NCBI GenBank assembly: GCA_019428955.1
Contig: JAHYJF010000205.1
Span: forward strand, 1 to 6,370
Length of the DNA stretch: 6,370 bases
Reading direction: 5' to 3'
Source of the DNA: Burkholderiaceae bacterium
Lineage (GTDB): Bacteria; Pseudomonadota; Gammaproteobacteria; Burkholderiales; Burkholderiaceae_E
Numbering within the stretch: the stretch's first letter is position 1; each line of letters starts with the position of its first letter. The notes under the pieces are model-generated. The model was not told the origin of the DNA. It saw nothing but the letters and a program-made list of their open reading frames with translations, and ran no database searches. Position numbers and translations under genes: made by a program. Of the stretch, positions 5,454 to 6,370 are shown one piece after another.

Positions 5454-6370
5454 CGAGTTCAGCCATCAGTTCTGCCTGGTGGGCGTTGGTCAGGCCGTCG
5501 ATGATCTCGTCGAGTTCGCCGCCGATGATCCGGTCGATCTTGTAGAGCGTCAGGTTGATCCGATGGTCGGTTACCCGACCCTGGGGAAAGTTGTAGGTAC
5601 GGATGCGCTCCGAACGGTCGCCCGAGCCGACCAGCGACTTGCGATGCGCCGCTTCCTTCTCGTTTGCCTCGCGGGTATGCCGGTCGAGCAGCCGTGCCCG
5701 CAGCACCGTCATCGCCCGGTCACGATTGCGGTGCTGGGAACGATCGTCCTGGCACTCGACCACGATGCCGCTCGGCAGGTGGGTGATGCGCACCGCCGAT
5801 TCGGTCTTGTTGACGTGCTGTCCGCCGGCCCCTGAGGAACGAAAGACGTCGATACGCAGGTCTTCGGGGTCGACCTCGATGTCGCCGACTTCGTCAGCCT
5901 CCGCCAGCACTGCGACCGTGCAGGCCGAGGTGTGGATTCGCCCCTGGGCCTCGGTCTCGGGAACGCGCTGCACGCGGTGTACGCCCGACTCGAACTTGAG
6001 CTTCTCGAAGACCGAATCACCGCTGATGCGCACGATCACCTCGCGATAGCCGCCCAGTTCCGAGGCACTCTCGGAAATCAGTTCGACCTTCCAGCCCTGC
6101 AACTCGGCGTAACGGGTGTACATCCGCAGCAGGTCGCCGGCAAAGAGCGCCGACTCGTCGCCGCCAGTACCGGCGCGGATCTCGAGGAAGACGTTGCGGG
6201 TGTCGTTGGGGTCCTTGGGCAGCATCAGTCGTTCCAGAGTGGCGACTTCGGCCTGGCTGCGGTCGCTGGCGCGGACGCATTCCTCGGCGGCAAATTCGGC
6301 CATTTCCGGGTCGGAGAGCATCTGCTTGGCAGCCGCGAAATCGCTCTGGGCGCGGCGAAAATTTTCGAAG
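5437..6370 (-). CDS. prfA: Peptide chain release factor 1 (RF1), N-terminus outside window
   Basis: RF1 reads UAA and UAG stop codons in the ribosomal A site and triggers release of the finished protein. The frame stays open to the window edge, so the ATG at 6321 is internal. By comparison with E. coli RF1 about 50 N-terminal residues are missing, and 310 are visible. Key parts seen are MLSDPEM, LMLPKDPNDTRNVFLEIRAG followed by TGGDE, and FESGVHRVQRVPETEAQGRI with the stop-codon-reading tripeptide Pro-Glu-Thr (5961-5953). SSGAGGQHVNKTES follows with the GGQ peptide-release motif at 5826-5818, then GSGDRSERIRTYNFPQGRVT and DHRINLTLYKID. A Pro-x-Thr tripeptide instead of the Ser-Pro-Phe of RF2 settles the RF1 call. 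The gene overlaps prmC, which modifies the glutamine of this GGQ. In many proteobacteria hemA lies upstream; that part is not in the window. Confidence 0.97.
   Translation of the reverse strand, partial: FENFRRAQSDFAAAKQMLSDPEMAEFAAEECVRASDRSQAEVATLERLMLPKDPNDTRNVFLEIRAGTGGDESALFAGDLLRMYTRYAELQGWKVELISESASELGGYREVIVRISGDSVFEKLKFESGVHRVQRVPETEAQGRIHTSACTVAVLAEADEVGDIEVDPEDLRIDVFRSSGAGGQHVNKTESAVRITHLPSGIVVECQDDRSQHRNRDRAMTVLRARLLDRHTREANEKEAAHRKSLVGSGDRSERIRTYNFPQGRVTDHRINLTLYKIDRIIGGELDEIIDGLTNAHQAELMAELDETGA

Overview
The window is G+C-rich bacterial DNA with almost no non-coding sequence. It carries eight protein-coding genes, two of them cut by the window edges. The organism is most likely a beta- or gammaproteobacterium. 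The evidence is an enteric-like UbiX (ubiquinone pathway), the prfA-prmC pair followed by a Grx4-type monothiol glutaredoxin, and Shine-Dalgarno sites of the usual type. No RNA gene, insertion sequence, CRISPR array or prophage was seen. The 'phage holin family' name of one protein is a family label only.

Left part (1-2392): the 3' part of a gamma-glutamyltransferase-like Ntn-hydrolase gene runs rightward and ends at 957. Against it runs a leftward set, ubiX (flavin prenyltransferase), usp (universal stress protein) and a small four-helix membrane protein. ubiX and usp overlap by ATGA, so these three genes are probably one transcript. The membrane-protein gene and the GGT-like gene meet tail to tail on a shared CTAG.

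Middle (2393-4213): a 48-bp gap separates ubiX from a divergent SulP/SLC26 anion transporter with a C-terminal STAS domain, starting at GTG 2441. The gap has an imperfect inverted symmetry. On each strand a -10-like hexamer lies exactly 7 nt before the start codon, which suggests two back-to-back promoters and possibly leaderless transcripts. The sulP gene ends on a second CTAG shared with the convergent grxD gene.

Right part (4210-6370): leftward prfA (release factor 1, N-terminus outside the window), prmC (the methyltransferase that modifies the GGQ glutamine of release factors) and grxD. prfA and prmC overlap by 17 bp, so enzyme and substrate are made together. grxD appears to have its own sigma70-type promoter whose -35 box overlaps the prmC stop codon.

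This is mostly housekeeping DNA and I do not see a clearly new system. The points most worth a second look are the symmetrical ubiX/sulP start region, the two CTAG-shared convergent stops, and the altered glutamyl pocket of the GGT-like enzyme.
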